From the NCBI RefSeq assembly GCF_021654775.1, contig NZ_AP025343.1:6512001-6576000 (forward strand): a DNA stretch of 64,000 bases. The letters run 5' to 3'. Below, in pieces: positions 63,497 to 64,000 of this stretch (position 1 is the stretch's first letter; each line of letters begins with the position of its first letter). Under the pieces are notes generated by a model. The model had not been told where the DNA came from. It made no database searches and was given only the letters and a program-made list of their open reading frames with translations. The position numbers and the translations under genes are program-made. The stretch is from Paenibacillus azoreducens. GTDB lineage: Bacteria > Bacillota > Bacilli > Paenibacillales > Paenibacillaceae.

Positions 63497-64000
63497 GTGC
63501 AGCAGGAACTAGAATCATTGGCAGCACTGGCATCCAAGGGCGATAAAAATGCGTTCGGGACGCTGATACGCGCCCATGAAGCTTGCCTTTACCGCATTGC
63601 CAAAACGGTTGTTCATTCCGATGAAGATTGTGCGGATGCCATACAAGAGGCGGTGCTAAAAGCATACCGTTCCATTCGTTCGCTGCGTGAGCCGAAATAT
63701 TTCAAAACATGGCTTATCCGCATACTCATCAACGAGTGCCGTACGCTGCTTCGCAAAAAAAAGAAAACTGTTCCGTTTGCCGAACTTCAGCATACTCCTA
63801 CCGAATCGGATGATTATGGGCATATCGAAATGATCGATATCGTCAACCATTTGGAGGAAGACTTGCAGGTTGTCGTTACCCTGTTCTATATTGAAGATTT
63901 GCCGCTAAAAGAGATCGCCGAACTGCTGGATCAGCCCGTCGGTACGATCAAGTCCCGCCTGTACCGGGCGCGGTGCACGCTGGCGAAATTACTTCATATT
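63497..64000 (+). CDS. ECF-type RNA polymerase sigma factor (partial, runs off the end)
   Basis: 168 codons visible without a stop. Region 2: AFGTLIRAHEACLYRIAKTV to DAIQEAVLKAYRSIRSLREP KYFKTWLIRILINECR; region 4: LQVVVTLFYIEDLPLKEIAELLDQPVGTIKSRLYRAR. It belongs to the extracytoplasmic-function group (SigV/SigW/YlaC-like). GTG 63497 lies nine bases after GGAG. It begins 30 bp after the large regulator and may be in the same transcript. An anti-sigma gene would be expected just beyond the window. Confidence 0.88.
   Translation, partial: MQQELESLAALASKGDKNAFGTLIRAHEACLYRIAKTVVHSDEDCADAIQEAVLKAYRSIRSLREPKYFKTWLIRILINECRTLLRKKKKTVPFAELQHTPTESDDYGHIEMIDIVNHLEEDLQVVVTLFYIEDLPLKEIAELLDQPVGTIKSRLYRARCTLAKLLHI

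Overview
The window looks like a chromosomal segment of a Paenibacillus-like, low-to-mid GC Gram-positive bacterium. This is inferred from strong AGGAGG-type ribosome binding sites, frequent TTG/GTG starts, an S-layer-homology (SLH) surface protein, sigma-A promoters (TTGACA-17-TATAAT type), a Fur/PerR-style box, a LacI-controlled sugar ABC operon and many intergenic repeats of the kind common in that genus. I see no rRNA, tRNA, CRISPR array, phage or transposase gene.

Region 1-6.4 kb: redox and metal homeostasis. A glutaredoxin and trxB sit behind a promoter whose -10 lies inside a perfect TGATAAT-N-ATTATCA palindrome. A PfeT/ZosA-like P1B-4 metal ATPase has a second Fur-like box in its leader. 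A 0.9-kb repeat-rich gap follows, then a degenerate PPDK-type PEP-barrel protein and an autoregulated HTH/membrane-protein pair. Region 6.5-21.7 kb: metY, a truncated membrane gene, a MarR regulator, the arginine catabolic pair rocD-rocF, a thioredoxin-like protein, a TetR-YqeB pair, a YdeI-like protein, a two-component system, a DUF418 protein, a frameshifted small Cys protein, DUF1328, and an SDR/tautomerase pair divergent from a LysR regulator.

Region 21.7-45.7 kb: a secreted multidomain metallophosphatase, an EamA exporter, a DUF1992/SWIM/SNF2 operon, many single metabolic or stress genes (VOC, esterases, MCP, GNAT, DinB, FMN reductase with its MarR, Lrp, MBL), and a DeoR regulator divergent from a phosphoesterase-DMT transporter pair. 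Between the deoR gene and an alpha/beta hydrolase lies an elaborately base-paired leader or small RNA that I cannot assign to a known family. Region 45.7-52.1 kb: an alpha-glucoside utilisation operon (binding protein, two permeases, GH13 glucosidase, no ATPase) and its LacI repressor, tied together by GTAAACGTTTAC operators. Region 52.3-64 kb: DUF1963 and DUF4261 proteins, a 1230-residue SLH/Ig-like surface protein, two small membrane proteins, a 1490-residue regulator (kinase C-lobe remnant, AAA ATPase, repeat region, GAF, LuxR HTH) and the start of an ECF sigma factor.

Scattered through the gaps are at least four families of short repeats: TAACGGACA units; a TTTCATAATG...CATTATGAAA element; a CCCCACAAAG...CTTTGCGGGG element, one copy of which carries a nested 64-bp insertion; and TTGC(A/G)AAAG-type units. 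All functions are inferred from reading the sequence; no database search was possible.
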